From JBBIJH01 sp037446075 (lineage in GTDB: Bacteria > Bacteroidota > Ignavibacteria > UBA10030 > JAHEZR01), in assembly GCA_037446075.1 (NCBI GenBank), contig JBBIJH010000003.1, positions 1 through 50,656 of the forward strand: a stretch of 50,656 nt of DNA, read 5' to 3'. The notes below the pieces were generated by a model. It searched no databases. It worked only from the letters and a program-made list of their open reading frames with translations, and had not been told where the DNA came from. Shown here piece by piece: positions 19,321 to 27,232 of the stretch (its first letter is position 1; each line of letters opens with the position of its first letter). Both the position numbers and the translations under genes were made by a program.

Positions 19321-19779
19321 TCATTTTCCCGTAGCCGCGGCGGAATGGTATAGGTACCACAAGAAAAAAACGACTACCGCGGCTACAAAGAGGATCGGCC
19401 GTATCCCGTCCCTAGGGATCTTCGCTTGAGTTCTTGATGAATCGGGGACAGTACGAGAGGTATCCACGCAAAGCAAATTCGTGCTGTCGACGCCCACCCT
19501 CAAAACGCGCTCCTTGGATATGCTATCTTGACACACCTCGGGCTCAGCTTCGAAAATGCTCGCATTCATTCCCCCAATGTCTCTGATAATCTCTCCATCA
19601 GGCTGCTCGTGTGCCTCATCCTGCCCCCTTATGAGCACTGTAGCAACAGTGACGGCTTGCACTACTCTAGCTGTATCTGCCAGTTGCTCAGGATTTGCAG
19701 GTGCGACAATCAGCGCCAAACATCCCAGAAAACCAACTACACTCGCGAACAAAACTCCCTCAATAGCCGATTTAATCAT
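19321..19779 (-). CDS. small two-helix membrane protein, unknown
   Basis: A 152-residue protein with an N-terminal hydrophobic segment (about 8-27) and a C-terminal membrane helix (about 127-146, FVAAVVVFFLWYLY). Between them is an acidic, polar region of about 100 residues with two Cys. I do not recognise a family. It starts 34 bases after the intact Vps62-like gene and precedes the broken copy, so the pair (Vps62-like plus small membrane protein) seems to have been duplicated. No strong ribosome-binding site is visible. Confidence 0.5.
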   Translation of the reverse strand: MIKSAIEGVLFASVVGFLGCLALIVAPANPEQLADTARVVQAVTVATVLIRGQDEAHEQPDGEIIRDIGGMNASIFEAEPEVCQDSISKERVLRVGVDSTNLLCVDTSRTVPDSSRTQAKIPRDGIRPILFVAAVVVFFLWYLYHSAAATGK

Positions 19780-19813
19780 CTGATCACGGGAAACACGTGC
19801 AACTCGCGCTCGA

Positions 19814-20932
19814 TTAATCTCCGCTAGGCGAATCCTGCACCCAGCTTACATTCTTCCAAATTTGGTACCATGGGTGTTCATTTGAATTACCAAAACCGTG
19901 CTGAGAGTAATCCTCCTCAAAGATCCGCCAGGAGAAGTGGCGGGAAGGTGAAGTGGTGGAGGGCGTCTGTGCGACGCCGTTCGTCCAGTAGTCCCCGATG
20001 AGTCCGATATACGGAAGCCATCCAGGCGTTGCGTTGTTAGCGCTCATGTGATTAAACCATGTGTAACCATGAGCCAAACAATTCGTGCAGCTCGTAACTT
20101 CCCCAAGATTGACCAGCATGTCATAAGGAAAATATAAGTCGGAACCCCCTGGATCGTAGTCGACGTTATCGATGTACGTATCTATGCCAGCGAGGTCCCG
20201 AAACTCCACTTCCAGTTTATACACACTTTCAAATCTGTTGTATGAGGCGTGGGAATTGGCCGCCAGCCAAATGTGCAAATGCGTATGACTGGCGTCATAG
20301 CCTTGCTGAATTCCTGAATATGTCAGCGAGTTACTCGACGACCACCAAGCTTGGGCCGGCGTTCTAGTTTTTCCACCTTCATGCAAGTAGAAGTTAATAG
20401 CAAGTGGCGTAAACGTACTGCCTGTCGTCCTTTGAAGCTTTAGAGCAACGTGTTCCCAATCCCCTTCATGCCAGGTCTGGAAAGTGGATTGTCCAGAAAC
20501 GTCATTCATCGGAAAGAAATACCAATACTGCAGATAGTAGTATCTGTCTTCGCTGTTAGGCTTATACACGTGGAAATATAACGGCCCGTATCCACCGGGC
20601 ACTGCTGTATATCTCATTTCATCATCGATATCGATCTTCCATGCCACGTACAGACTTCCAGACCCAAAGGAATCCCAACGCCAATCGGTCGAAGTGTGGA
20701 TCGGGGGCACCCTGTTGCTATACACTAGCTGACCTTGTACGTTTGAACCGCGTAGTGTACTATGGCTGTAGATCGTCGACTCGAAATCCGCCAGGCCTGG
20801 CTGCCTGTCCCAGCTGTGTTTGTGGAGAACAGGAGAGAAGGTGTTAGCCATGGTAGACTCCCACGCATCGGGGACCCGATTGCCGTTTTGCTCTGCAGAA
20901 GAGGAAACTACTAGCACAGCTGGATACAGCAA
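19814..20932 (-). CDS. Vps62-like (DUF946-type) secreted protein
   Basis: A 372-residue protein with the hallmarks of the Vps62/DUF946 family: GDWEHVALKL (about 157-166), NFYLHEGGK (180-188) and LAANSHASYN. An N-terminal half rich in Trp, Tyr and Asp precedes these. The biochemical role of this family in bacteria is not known to me. The start is odd. The first usable codon is the TTG at 20932, giving a shortened hydrophobic leader (LYPAVLVVSSSA). The reading frame is continuous with the preceding 126-residue gene apart from one TAA at 20945-20947. The gene could be read as a two-part protein interrupted by that stop, or as a separate gene with a poor start. Confidence 0.7.
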   Translation of the reverse strand: MLYPAVLVVSSSAEQNGNRVPDAWESTMANTFSPVLHKHSWDRQPGLADFESTIYSHSTLRGSNVQGQLVYSNRVPPIHTSTDWRWDSFGSGSLYVAWKIDIDDEMRYTAVPGGYGPLYFHVYKPNSEDRYYYLQYWYFFPMNDVSGQSTFQTWHEGDWEHVALKLQRTTGSTFTPLAINFYLHEGGKTRTPAQAWWSSSNSLTYSGIQQGYDASHTHLHIWLAANSHASYNRFESVYKLEVEFRDLAGIDTYIDNVDYDPGGSDLYFPYDMLVNLGEVTSCTNCLAHGYTWFNHMSANNATPGWLPYIGLIGDYWTNGVAQTPSTTSPSRHFSWRIFEEDYSQHGFGNSNEHPWYQIWKNVSWVQDSPSGD

Positions 20933-20944
20933 ATCCCCGTAGCC

Positions 20945-21325
20945 TTACATCTCTGTCTTCTCGAGGACAGAATAATTGGGAGGATCACCATTCGTCAGCC
21001 AGACGCTCATCCACATATACTGCACGGGATAATCGTACTCCTCTCCTAAGATAAACTCGACGTACAAATACAGGTTCCCGGCTCCGTCTGTATAGCCACT
21101 GGCATATTTGGTAACGACCTGAGGTTGGCCGTACGCATCGTACCAACCTATTTCACCTCTCATGCTGAAGGAGACACCGCCCACACCGTTGTTCAAGTAG
21201 TCCCTTAGGCTAATGATCGCTTGAAGTCTCTGCTGATAGCCAGGGGGAGGGATTGCACTGGATTCTTGAAATAATATAAAGAGTAAGCATGTAACACTCA
21301 AGAGCCACTTGCATTTCCGTAGCAT
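20945..21325 (-). CDS. small secreted protein, unknown
   Basis: A 126-residue protein with a strong AAGGAGGG ribosome-binding site eight bases before the ATG and a clear signal peptide (about 1-24, ending SSA-IPP). The mature part contains YASGYTDGAGNLYLYVEF and MWMSVWLTNGDPPNYS, which look like beta-strands. I do not recognise the family. It lies 18 bases after the T9SS-sorted protein and, on the same frame, four codons before the Vps62-like ORF. It may therefore be the N-terminal part of a longer original protein. Confidence 0.65.
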   Translation of the reverse strand: MLRKCKWLLSVTCLLFILFQESSAIPPPGYQQRLQAIISLRDYLNNGVGGVSFSMRGEIGWYDAYGQPQVVTKYASGYTDGAGNLYLYVEFILGEEYDYPVQYMWMSVWLTNGDPPNYSVLEKTEM

Positions 21326-21343
21326 GTTTTTTTCCCTCCTTCT

Positions 21344-22642
21344 TTAGCGAACAAGAATGAGCTTTTGAGTTCGGCTATGTTCTCCAGCATCGAGCCTGAT
21401 CAAGTAAGTACCGCTCCCCACATCCCGTCCAGTAGAGTTCGTTCCATCCCATGTGATCCTGTATTCCCGAGCGTCTTGGATTGCATCTACTAAAACCTTC
21501 ACTTCACGCCCAAGGACATCGAAGACAACGAGTTTGACCGGTGATGTCGCCGGGATCTCATAGCGTATTTCGGTTGAAGGATTGAACGAGTTAGGGTAAT
21601 TCGCCTCCAATCGAAATTGTGGAACTCCCTCTCTTGCTTCTTCTACCTTCAGTTCCTCCTGACCGCTTTTGATTTGAATTGAAGCAAACCCACCCGTCGC
21701 AACAAGAAACTGGGAGAAGAACGACTGAACGCCCTGGACTGCAGTCTTGAACTTGCCCTGATCAGCAGTTTCTAGAAAGGCGACACAGATTCGAGCTTTC
21801 TCACCTTTCCCCAAGTCAAATGGACCAACCGCAAACAGCGCGCGGTAATCGTCCGGGCTCGAGGGCAAAGTCTTCGTTGCATTTGAGAGCCTTCGGTAGC
21901 GCTCGGTATCGTCAGCGGGATCGTTCTTACTATTCCACACTCCGATGGCTGTCGGGACGTGAGACAGTAATACAAACCCCATTGCTGGCTTCACTGGACC
22001 TGCTGAGTTCGTGAAGTAGATTGCTTGTCTACGGTCTCCGACGATCTTTACAACGTCATTATCGGCAACTTCACTCGCTTCGTCTGGCACATCAATGTCA
22101 GCAAATAACCCAACGTACACATCCTTCAGACTCTCATATGGCCCGACATTCTTCAGCTCAAAATCCAGAACAAAGAACGGCTTGTTGTCGAAAACGTAGC
22201 TCCGTTGATCTACCTTGACCCCAAGTGGCGAATGGCCCTCGAAGTGTAGCTGGTCATCGAACGAATATCGGATGTTCTCCTTTACAGAGGCAGAGAGCAA
22301 GCTCTGCTTTACCTCTTCCCTGATTGGATATTCTACCGGGTGAAACTCGGGGCGCGAGCCCGATGTATAGTCTCCCGCTCCCGTACTGACTAGAGTTTTT
22401 CCGTCAGTGGTTTTGGCGCCGATCCATAGTCCGACCAGCGAGTAGAAGGTTGGTAGAGCAGCACGGTCAGCACAGCTGAACTGCTCACGCCCCACTGTAC
22501 GAAACGTGCCGTACCCGACCGTGGGGTAGCTGAAGTTATCCAGGTTCGTGCTAAACCGCTCGCCCCTTTGCTGCTTGAGGGAATCGTAACTTGGCTGCTG
22601 GCTAACGGCGAAACCCGGAAAGAGGAAAAAAGACAACCGCAA
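21344..22642 (-). CDS. T9SS-sorted secreted protein, frameshifted in its signal peptide
   Basis: The 432-residue reading frame opens at a TTG with MRLSFFLFPGFAVSQQ, has a large domain of unknown function (about 20-335) and ends in a Por/T9SS sorting domain. That domain is recognisable from ANYPNSFNPSTEIRYEIP, VFDVLGREV and GTYLIRLDAGEHSRTQKLILVR-like strands. The likely real start is the ATG at 22658, which has AGAGGGG seven bases upstream. Its frame runs MKTPFLAVVFF and then hits a stop. Dropping one base from the six-A run at 22626-22631 (plus strand) joins both parts into a perfect signal peptide ending AVS-QQ. The gene as given is therefore probably frameshifted, phase-variable, or carries a sequencing error. 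Confidence 0.8.
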   Translation of the reverse strand: MRLSFFLFPGFAVSQQPSYDSLKQQRGERFSTNLDNFSYPTVGYGTFRTVGREQFSCADRAALPTFYSLVGLWIGAKTTDGKTLVSTGAGDYTSGSRPEFHPVEYPIREEVKQSLLSASVKENIRYSFDDQLHFEGHSPLGVKVDQRSYVFDNKPFFVLDFELKNVGPYESLKDVYVGLFADIDVPDEASEVADNDVVKIVGDRRQAIYFTNSAGPVKPAMGFVLLSHVPTAIGVWNSKNDPADDTERYRRLSNATKTLPSSPDDYRALFAVGPFDLGKGEKARICVAFLETADQGKFKTAVQGVQSFFSQFLVATGGFASIQIKSGQEELKVEEAREGVPQFRLEANYPNSFNPSTEIRYEIPATSPVKLVVFDVLGREVKVLVDAIQDAREYRITWDGTNSTGRDVGSGTYLIRLDAGEHSRTQKLILVR

Positions 22643-22705
22643 GGAAAGGTGTTTTCATGGCGAGCCCCTCTGGACAGGTTTGAATAGTAGAACGATCGTT
22701 GCAGG

Positions 22706-22734
22706 AATATAGCGAGGAAACTTGGAAAGGCCAA
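22706..22734 (-). promoter_or_regulatory. predicted promoter for the secreted-protein operon 22658-17963
   Basis: Minus-strand -35 box TTGGCC (22729-22734), 17-base spacer, -10 box TATATT (22706-22711), about 48 bases before the ATG at 22658. It follows the mdh terminator, so it would start the run of secreted and membrane genes. Confidence 0.5.
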
Positions 22735-22802
22735 GTGAAAAATTTTCGCAACGCTTCGCGTCCTTTTCCTTATCTCACGTCTACGAAAACCGAAAAATGA
22801 GA

Positions 22803-22828
22803 AGCCCCCTCTCGATCTGACGGGGGCT
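22803..22828 (-). terminator. intrinsic terminator after mdh
   Basis: AGCCCCC (22803-22809) pairs perfectly with GGGGGCT (22822-22828) around a 12-base loop. On the minus strand a T-rich tract (TCTCATTTTTC) follows. It lies 30 bases past the mdh stop codon. Confidence 0.82.
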
Positions 22829-22857
22829 CTCAATTTACGAGACCTGAGCAGCCGCTC

Positions 22858-23781
22858 TTACATCTTCAACTTCCCCATATTCTCCTTCACACCAGCAGCC
22901 GATTTGTTCAGCGCTGCCTGCTCTTCATCGTTCAATTTGATCTGGATGATCTCCTCCACGCCTTTCTTTCCAAGCTTCACAGGCACGCCTACGACTGTGT
23001 CTTGAATACCATATTCACCCTGCAGGTAAACTGCACAAGGCAGGATGCGCTTCTTATCCTTCACGATTGCTTCCGCCATCTGGACTGCTGCTGAGGAAGG
23101 GGCGTAGTAGGCGCTTCCTGTCTTCAAGTAGTTAACAATCTCGATCCCCCCGTCACGGGTTCGCTTCACGAGGCGATCGATCGCCTCCTTGGAGAGAAGC
23201 TCTGGCAGCGGAACTCCTGCAACGGTCGAGTAGCGCGGCAGAGGCACCATCGAATCGCCGTGACCTCCCAAGACCATCGCGTAGACGTCTTCCACGGACA
23301 CGTTCAGCTCCATCGCAATAAACGTTCGGAACCGAGCCGTATCCAGAATTCCGGCCATTCCGATCACTCGGTGTCGCTCGAAGCCACTGACCTTTAACGC
23401 GACGTACGTCATGACATCCAGCGGGTTGGAAACTACAAGGAGGATCGCCTTGGGGGAAACCGCGACTGCTTGTTCAGTGACACTTTTGACAATCTCCTCG
23501 TTCGTATCCTGGAGTTGCTCGCGCGTCATCCCCGGCTTCCTTGCAATCCCTGCCGTGATGATGACGAGATCCGAGTTCGCTGTTTCATCGTACCGATTGC
23601 TCCCGACGACCTTGACGTCGGTTCCTTCGATGGGTGTAGCTTCATACATATCGAGGCCTTTGCCCTGCGGCAAACCCTCGATGACGTCAACGAGGACCAC
23701 CTCGTTGGCAAGTTCTTTATCGACGAGGCGCTGGGCTGTGGTCGCACCGACATTGCCGGCACCGATGACTGTAATTTTCAT
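22858..23781 (-). CDS. mdh: malate dehydrogenase
   Basis: A 307-residue protein of the LDH-like MDH class found in Chlorobi and Bacteroidetes. It has the NAD motif GAGNVGATTAQ at 7-17, the catalytic loop GIARKPGMTREQL with substrate-binding Arg, VSNPLDVMTYVA, and VLGGHGDSMVPLPR containing the catalytic His. It oxidises malate to oxaloacetate in the TCA cycle, or runs in the reductive direction in reductive-cycle organisms. It follows rpmA on the same strand but is separated from it by a strong terminator. Its leader holds a small hairpin (ACGAGT/ACTCGT, 23814-23830) of unknown meaning. Confidence 0.96.
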   Translation of the reverse strand: MKITVIGAGNVGATTAQRLVDKELANEVVLVDVIEGLPQGKGLDMYEATPIEGTDVKVVGSNRYDETANSDLVIITAGIARKPGMTREQLQDTNEEIVKSVTEQAVAVSPKAILLVVSNPLDVMTYVALKVSGFERHRVIGMAGILDTARFRTFIAMELNVSVEDVYAMVLGGHGDSMVPLPRYSTVAGVPLPELLSKEAIDRLVKRTRDGGIEIVNYLKTGSAYYAPSSAAVQMAEAIVKDKKRILPCAVYLQGEYGIQDTVVGVPVKLGKKGVEEIIQIKLNDEEQAALNKSAAGVKENMGKLKM

Positions 23782-23859
23782 GGGTGGCTCCTGATCAGAG
23801 TGGATAAATGCTCACGAGTAGTAAACTCGTAGAGGGGTCGTTTTGGGTGGGGGTAAAAA

Positions 23860-23898
23860 CCTCCGCCAGCCCGAAGGGCCACTTCGTGGGGGCGGAGG
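23860..23898 (-). terminator. intrinsic terminator after rplU-rpmA
   Basis: CCTCCGCC (23860-23867) pairs with GGCGGAGG (23891-23898). The intervening bases contain a second small hairpin (CCCGAAGGG-type). On the minus strand TTTTT follows the stem. It lies 12 bases beyond the rpmA stop. Confidence 0.82.
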
Positions 23899-23909
23899 GA
23901 ACTGAAAAC

Positions 23910-24167
23910 CTAAGCAGGCTCTACAACGCTTACCATTTTCTTCGTCTTGTTGAAGTGCTCGAACTTGACGATGCCGTCTCTCAAAGCAAAGAGCGTGTCG
24001 TCGCCGCCGCGTCCGACGTTCAGGCCGGGGAGGAACTTCGTTCCCCGCTGTCGGACGAGGATGCTTCCGGCGGTCACCATCTGTCCCCCGAAGCGCTTCA
24101 CTCCAAGACGCTGTGCGTTGCTATCGCGGCCATTCCGCGAGCTTCCCATTCCTTTTTTGTGTGCCAT
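23910..24167 (-). CDS. rpmA: 50S ribosomal protein L27
   Basis: An 85-residue L27 starting MAHKKGMGSSRNGRDSN, with LGVKRFGGQ and the GSILVRQRGTKF core. The N-terminus begins directly with the mature AHKK-type sequence and shows no Firmicutes-type cleavable extension. L27 sits at the peptidyl-transferase centre of the large subunit. The gene is 17 bases downstream of rplU, the near-universal arrangement. Confidence 0.98.
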   Translation of the reverse strand: MAHKKGMGSSRNGRDSNAQRLGVKRFGGQMVTAGSILVRQRGTKFLPGLNVGRGGDDTLFALRDGIVKFEHFNKTKKMVSVVEPA

Positions 24168-24184
24168 GCTTCTTCTCCTACACT

Positions 24185-24493
24185 CTAGCCTATGCTCGTT
24201 ATCTCAATCTCCGTGTACCCCTGTCGATGACCTCGCTTTACCCGATATCCCTTCCGACGCTTTTTCTTGAAAACGACGACCTTTTTCTCTTTCCCATGCC
24301 CGAGGACTCTTGCTTCTACTCTTGCACCCTCAACGTTTGGGTGGCCAACTTTCACGGTTCCGTTATCAGACACTAGCAGCACTTTCTCGAAGGTGACCAC
24401 TTCTCCCACCGCGGCCTTGAGCGTTGGAACCCTTACCTTCTGAGAGTTGGTTACTTTGAACTGTTTTCCACCGATCTCAACTACAGCGTACAT
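24185..24493 (-). CDS. rplU: 50S ribosomal protein L21
   Basis: A 102-residue L21 with the family opening MYAVVEIGGKQFKV, the VLLVSDNG strand and the C-terminal KRRKGYRVKRGHRQ stretch that binds 23S rRNA. It is the first gene of the rplU-rpmA operon. GAGGAT precedes the ATG and a promoter is predicted about 50 bases upstream. Confidence 0.98.
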   Translation of the reverse strand: MYAVVEIGGKQFKVTNSQKVRVPTLKAAVGEVVTFEKVLLVSDNGTVKVGHPNVEGARVEARVLGHGKEKKVVVFKKKRRKGYRVKRGHRQGYTEIEITSIG

Positions 24494-24541
24494 CCAGACA
24501 TCCTCTTGTTTATCTTGAAACTCACCTGTAAAAGCGAAACC

Positions 24542-24570
24542 AAGTTAACAAAAAATCGGATGAAAGTCAA
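24542..24570 (-). promoter_or_regulatory. predicted promoter for rplU-rpmA
   Basis: Minus-strand -35 box TTGACT (24565-24570), 17-base spacer, -10 box TAACTT (24542-24547), about 48 bases before the rplU ATG. It lies in the 98-base gap after the metal-ATPase gene. Confidence 0.58.
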
Positions 24571-24591
24571 AAAGGTATTCTCGACCGAAGT

Positions 24592-26742
24592 TCAATCCAT
24601 ACTTCGATCCTTCGTTCTCAAAATACGGAGCGCGTTGAAAATCACGACAAGGGTGGCACCTTCATCAGCAGCGATTGCCATCCAAAGAGTTGCAATCCCG
24701 GGAACGGCAAGTGCAAGAAATGTCAGTTTGATAAGAAGCGACAGGGCGATGTTCTGTTTAATGAGCTTTAATGTCTTTCGACTCAAGAGAATCGTGTAGG
24801 AAAGCTTGGGTAGCTCGTCGCTCATCAGCGCGATGTCAGCCGCTTCCAGCGCCGTGTCGGATCCCACTGTTCCCATCGCAATGCCGACCGTAGCCGCTGC
24901 CAGCGCGGGAGCGTCGTTCACTCCGTCGCCGACCATTCCGACTTTCTTGTATCGCTCGACAAGGGACTGAATAGCATCGACTTTCTGCTCCGGGAGTAGT
25001 TCGGCCTGATACTCATCGACCTTCAACTGATCGGCGATCGCCTTCGCCGTTCCAGGGTTATCGCCCGTGAGCATGACGATTCTCTCAATGCCGCGCTCGT
25101 GTAACAATCGAATTGCTTCCTTGCTCTCTGGACGAAGACTGTCTGCGATGGCAATAATCCCAAGGACAGCCTTCTCGGTTCCAACAATAATCGTGGTTTT
25201 CCCTTCCCGTTCAACTTGCTGGAGCTTATCTTCAACCTCTGGTGAACAGATTCGCTTCTCCTCGGCGAGAGTATGGTTCCCGAGGTAGTAGGTCTCCCCG
25301 TTCAGTGACGCCTGGATCCCTTTTCCAGGAATGGCCTCGAAATCGTGCATTGCCAGATCTTCATACGAAACGCCGCGCTCCTTTGCATAGTAGACTATCG
25401 CATCAGCCAGATGATGCTCGGAGTGAGACTCCATTGCTGCAGCGATGGCAATAATTCTTTCGGGAGGGATATTATCGACTGGGATTACATTCATCACTGC
25501 CGGAAGTCCCCGTGTCAGGGTTCCTGTTTTATCGAACGCAATCACCTTCAATCCTCCCGCATCCTCGAGGTGAACGCCACCCTTGATCAGGATTCCGTTC
25601 CGTGCAGCGTTTGTTAAACCGCTTACGATCGTCACAGGGGTCGAGATCACAAGTGCGCAGGGACATGCAATCACAAGCAGTACAAGCGCCCGGTAAAACC
25701 ATGATTCGAATGGCTCGCCGAAGAAAACCGGAGGAACAATACTGACAAGGAGAGCGAGGCCAATCACTGCTGGAGTATAAATCCGTGCAAAGCGATCCAC
25801 GAAAGCCTGCGAAGGTGCGCGTCGGCTCTGGGCTTCTTCAACCAGATGAATGATATGAGAAAGGGTGGTATCCTGTACAGGCTTTGTGACGCGGACTTCG
25901 AGTGAGCCTTTCTGATTCAGAGAACCAGCAAAAAGAGTATCCCCGGGTAGTTTCTCAACGGGAAGGGATTCTCCTGTGATCGGTGCTTGGTCGACGAAGG
26001 AGTACCCTGCGACGACGATCCCGTCGAGGGGAATCCGTTCCCCCGGTTTGATGAAGATGTGGTCTCCTATTTGGACGTTTTCGACGGGGAGATCAACTTC
26101 CGTCCCATTTCTCCGCACTCGAGCTATAGCGGGCGAAAGATCCATCAAAGAACGAATTGCATTCCGCGTTTTCTTCAAACTGTAGGATTCCAGCCAGAGG
26201 GCAAGAGCAAAGAGGAATGTAACGACGGCCGCCTCCTCCCATTTGTCAATGATCATCGCTCCGATCACGGCACCTGTCATCAAGAAGTTCATGTCGAAGG
26301 CAAGCGCACGGGCTGCCTTCAGCCCTTTCCGTGCAATCCGCCAGCCGCCAAGCAAAACCGCGGCGCCAAAAACCGAATTCGTGATGGCAGGTAGAACATC
26401 GGGGCGGGAAAGAAGGAGGCCGACAAGTGTGAGAAATCCAGAGCCGAGAACCGAATACAGATGCCAACCACTTTCTCGCAGCGTCGCAGATCGAAGACCC
26501 TCCGTCAGTGGGCGCGGCGAGAAGCCGACATCTCGGAGGGCCTTGCAGATGGCTCCCTCCTCTACACTGTGGGTTACGGTAAGCTTCTGGGCGACCAGGT
26601 TGAATGCGCAGGAATTCACACCCGGTAATGAGCTGAGTTTTTTCCGGATTGTGAACTCTTCGTCGGCGCAGCACATTCCTTCGACGAGGAAGGTTGACGT
26701 GCGCAGCCGACCGCTTTCGACTGGCTTCCGAGATGCTTTCAT
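24592..26742 (-). CDS. P1B-type zinc/cadmium/lead-exporting ATPase
   Basis: A 716-residue heavy-metal ATPase. The N-terminal HMA domain carries GMCCADE (Cys 24-25, the CCxxE form associated with zinc). The actuator domain has TGES (256-259), the sixth-helix metal site is CPC (360-362), and the phosphorylated Asp is in DKTGTLT (404). The last two helices have NIALSLLIK and DEGATLVVIFNALR, matching the P1B-2 zinc/cadmium/lead class. The family SEHPL motif in the nucleotide-binding domain reads SEHHL (441-445). The protein pumps the metal out of the cytosol. Its start overlaps the stop of its repressor gene by four bases (ATGA). Confidence 0.93.
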   Translation of the reverse strand: MKASRKPVESGRLRTSTFLVEGMCCADEEFTIRKKLSSLPGVNSCAFNLVAQKLTVTHSVEEGAICKALRDVGFSPRPLTEGLRSATLRESGWHLYSVLGSGFLTLVGLLLSRPDVLPAITNSVFGAAVLLGGWRIARKGLKAARALAFDMNFLMTGAVIGAMIIDKWEEAAVVTFLFALALWLESYSLKKTRNAIRSLMDLSPAIARVRRNGTEVDLPVENVQIGDHIFIKPGERIPLDGIVVAGYSFVDQAPITGESLPVEKLPGDTLFAGSLNQKGSLEVRVTKPVQDTTLSHIIHLVEEAQSRRAPSQAFVDRFARIYTPAVIGLALLVSIVPPVFFGEPFESWFYRALVLLVIACPCALVISTPVTIVSGLTNAARNGILIKGGVHLEDAGGLKVIAFDKTGTLTRGLPAVMNVIPVDNIPPERIIAIAAAMESHSEHHLADAIVYYAKERGVSYEDLAMHDFEAIPGKGIQASLNGETYYLGNHTLAEEKRICSPEVEDKLQQVEREGKTTIIVGTEKAVLGIIAIADSLRPESKEAIRLLHERGIERIVMLTGDNPGTAKAIADQLKVDEYQAELLPEQKVDAIQSLVERYKKVGMVGDGVNDAPALAAATVGIAMGTVGSDTALEAADIALMSDELPKLSYTILLSRKTLKLIKQNIALSLLIKLTFLALAVPGIATLWMAIAADEGATLVVIFNALRILRTKDRSMD

Positions 26743-27098
26743 AGTTCGGAGACGTGACGGGCTGCGACTCTGATGAGATCCTCGATGTGTTCGTCATCGA
26801 GGGAGTAATATGCCATCTTCCCGTTCCGGTGAAATCTGACAAGTCGAAGATTTCTGAGGAGACGAAGCTGATGTGACACAGCGGACTCCGTCACACCCAG
26901 GAGCGCGGCGATGTCGCACACACAAAGCTCTTCCTTAGATAAGGCGAGAACGATCCTCAGACGAGTCGGATCGCTCAGAACCCCAAACGTCTCCGTCATC
27001 CCGATGAGCGTTTCGTCCTCATGGATGGCTTTTCGAGCCGATTTCACCCGATCCTGGTGAACATATTCGACATCACACACGTCTTTCGCTTTTGGCAT
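26739..27098 (-). CDS. ArsR/SmtB-family metal-sensing repressor
   Basis: A 119-residue winged-helix repressor with the ELCVCDIAALL recognition region and SAVSHQLRLLR DNA-contact helix. Two metal sites can be read. Cys 59 and Cys 61 in CVC, with Cys 8 in the N-terminal arm, could make an alpha-3N site as in CadC. Asp 102, His 104, His 115 and Glu 118 match the zinc-sensing alpha-5 site spacing of SmtB/CzrA. Metal binding should release it from DNA and induce the coupled ATPase. GAGGAGG precedes the ATG. A near-perfect operator palindrome and a good promoter lie just upstream. Confidence 0.93.
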   Translation of the reverse strand: MPKAKDVCDVEYVHQDRVKSARKAIHEDETLIGMTETFGVLSDPTRLRIVLALSKEELCVCDIAALLGVTESAVSHQLRLLRNLRLVRFHRNGKMAYYSLDDEHIEDLIRVAARHVSEL

Positions 27099-27120
27099 CG
27101 AGCCTCCTCAAGGGATGAAA

Positions 27121-27142
27121 TGAACGATTGAACAATCATTCA
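27121..27142 (-). promoter_or_regulatory. SmtB/CzrA-type operator
   Basis: A 10-2-10 inverted repeat: TGAACGATTG, AA, CAATCATTCA, with a single mismatch between the arms. The outer TGAA/TTCA ends are those of ArsR/SmtB-family sites. It lies directly downstream of the -10 box at 27149-27154, covering the presumed transcription start, where a bound repressor would block initiation. Confidence 0.78.
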
Positions 27143-27148
27143 GATGAA

Positions 27149-27177
27149 AAAATAAGCCTTTTCCAATCGATTGTCAA
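27149..27177 (-). promoter_or_regulatory. promoter of the arsR-like/metal-ATPase operon
   Basis: Minus-strand consensus -35 box TTGACA (27172-27177), 17-base spacer, -10 box TATTTT (27149-27154). The operator at 27121-27142 begins six bases after the -10 box. Confidence 0.78.
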
Positions 27178-27232
27178 GGGGGAGCGTGAGAAAGATTTGA
27201 GAGGGACGTCGAGCGGAACCTGGAGATTCGCT

